Source: Rhodocyclaceae bacterium
GTDB taxonomy: Bacteria > Pseudomonadota > Gammaproteobacteria > Burkholderiales > Rhodocyclaceae
Direction: 5' to 3'
NCBI GenBank assembly: GCA_017444505.1
Contig: JAFSWK010000234.1
Location: forward strand, 1 to 6,761
DNA length: 6,761 nucleotides
Shown here: positions 6,588 through 6,761 of the stretch, piece after piece
How the letters are laid out: each line of letters starts with the position of its first letter
Numbering within the stretch: position 1 is the first letter of the stretch
Notes under the pieces: generated by a model
Told to the model about the DNA's origin: nothing
The model's database searches: none
What the model saw: only the letters and a program-made list of their open reading frames with translations
Program-made: the position numbers and the translations under genes

Positions 6588-6675
6588 GGGGCGTTTCGTT
6601 GCAGTACGGGTTTTGTTTTCGCCTATTATTATCGCCGTTCAAGGCTGTTTTTAAAACGGGAAAAAAGGATTTGCG
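6588..6675. promoter_or_regulatory. AT-rich divergent intergenic region, candidate promoters
   Basis: This 88-bp region lies between divergently transcribed genes and is much richer in A/T than its surroundings, so promoters for both sides probably lie here. For the plus strand, TATTAT at 6624-6629 resembles a -10 box, with a weak TTGCAG at 6599-6604 and a long 19-bp spacer. For the minus strand, TTGAAC (complement of 6637-6642) resembles a -35 box, but no good -10 follows at 16-18 bp. The individual boxes are weak. Confidence 0.4.
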
Positions 6676-6761
6676 ATGATGACGGAAGATGCGCGCGGAC
6701 GCTTTCCGGCATTGCTGGCGCAGGCGGGCACGGTGGTACTGGGCAAGGAGGAGACATTGCG
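6676..6761 (+). CDS. probable MoxR-type AAA+ ATPase, N-terminal fragment
   Basis: Only 28 codons are visible before the window ends. AAGGA at 6665-6669 provides a ribosome-binding site 6 nt before ATG 6676 and 9 nt before a second ATG at 6679; either could be used. The peptide contains RFPALLAQAGTVVLGKEETL, which fits the short helix plus V-V-x-G-K/Q-E-E segment found just before the Walker A region in MoxR-family ATPases. Such proteins are cytoplasmic chaperone-like ATPases, often next to a DUF58 and transglutaminase-like gene. The Walker motifs are beyond the edge, so the call rests on the N-terminal pattern alone. Transcription is divergent from the deacetylase-like gene. Confidence 0.55.
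   Translation, partial: MMTEDARGRFPALLAQAGTVVLGKEETL

Noticed and set aside
1..6761. CRISPR arrays, tRNA/rRNA genes, insertion sequences and attachment sites
   Set aside because: I looked for regularly spaced direct repeats, tRNA-like cloverleaf ends, transposase motifs and terminal inverted repeats and saw none; nearly all the sequence is accounted for by protein genes.

Overview
The window is a compact, moderately high-GC stretch that looks like a proteobacterial chromosome. The best fit is a beta- or gamma-proteobacterium: the TerC-like protein closely resembles the enterobacterial YgdQ type, and the deacetylase-like protein resembles homologues I recall from beta-proteobacteria. This placement is from memory of protein families; no search was run. 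All complete genes lie on the minus strand, so the window reads biologically from right to left.

Right end (6588-6761): an 88-bp AT-rich divergent intergenic region separates a plus-strand gene, cut by the window edge and probably a MoxR-type AAA+ ATPase, from the minus-strand genes. Then comes a tightly spaced pair (10-bp gap): a histone-deacetylase/acetoin-utilization family protein that lacks one expected zinc ligand (Asp replaced by Gly245), and a TerC/YgdQ-type membrane protein. A 138-bp gap containing a small inverted repeat ends this unit.

Left two thirds (4765 down to the edge at 1): five minus-strand genes with gaps of 34, 18, 38 and 12 bp, almost certainly one operon. In order they are a SPINDLY-type O-linked glycosyltransferase (TPRs plus GT41 catalytic region), a KAS III-like ketoacyl synthase, a stand-alone acyl carrier protein, a second and quite different KAS III-like enzyme, and an SDR reductase of FabG type that runs off the left edge.

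The most interesting interpretation is that this operon builds a short, specialised acyl chain on its own ACP (condensation by KAS III, then keto reduction by the SDR) and couples it to protein glycosylation by the SPINDLY-type enzyme. KAS III/ACP/reductase sets are known in Pseudomonas flagellin-glycosylation islands, where an amino sugar carries a 3-hydroxybutyryl-type group. The link here is inference: no flagellin, sugar-biosynthesis or acyltransferase gene is visible in the window. It could instead be a lipid or secondary-metabolite cassette beside an unrelated glycosyltransferase.
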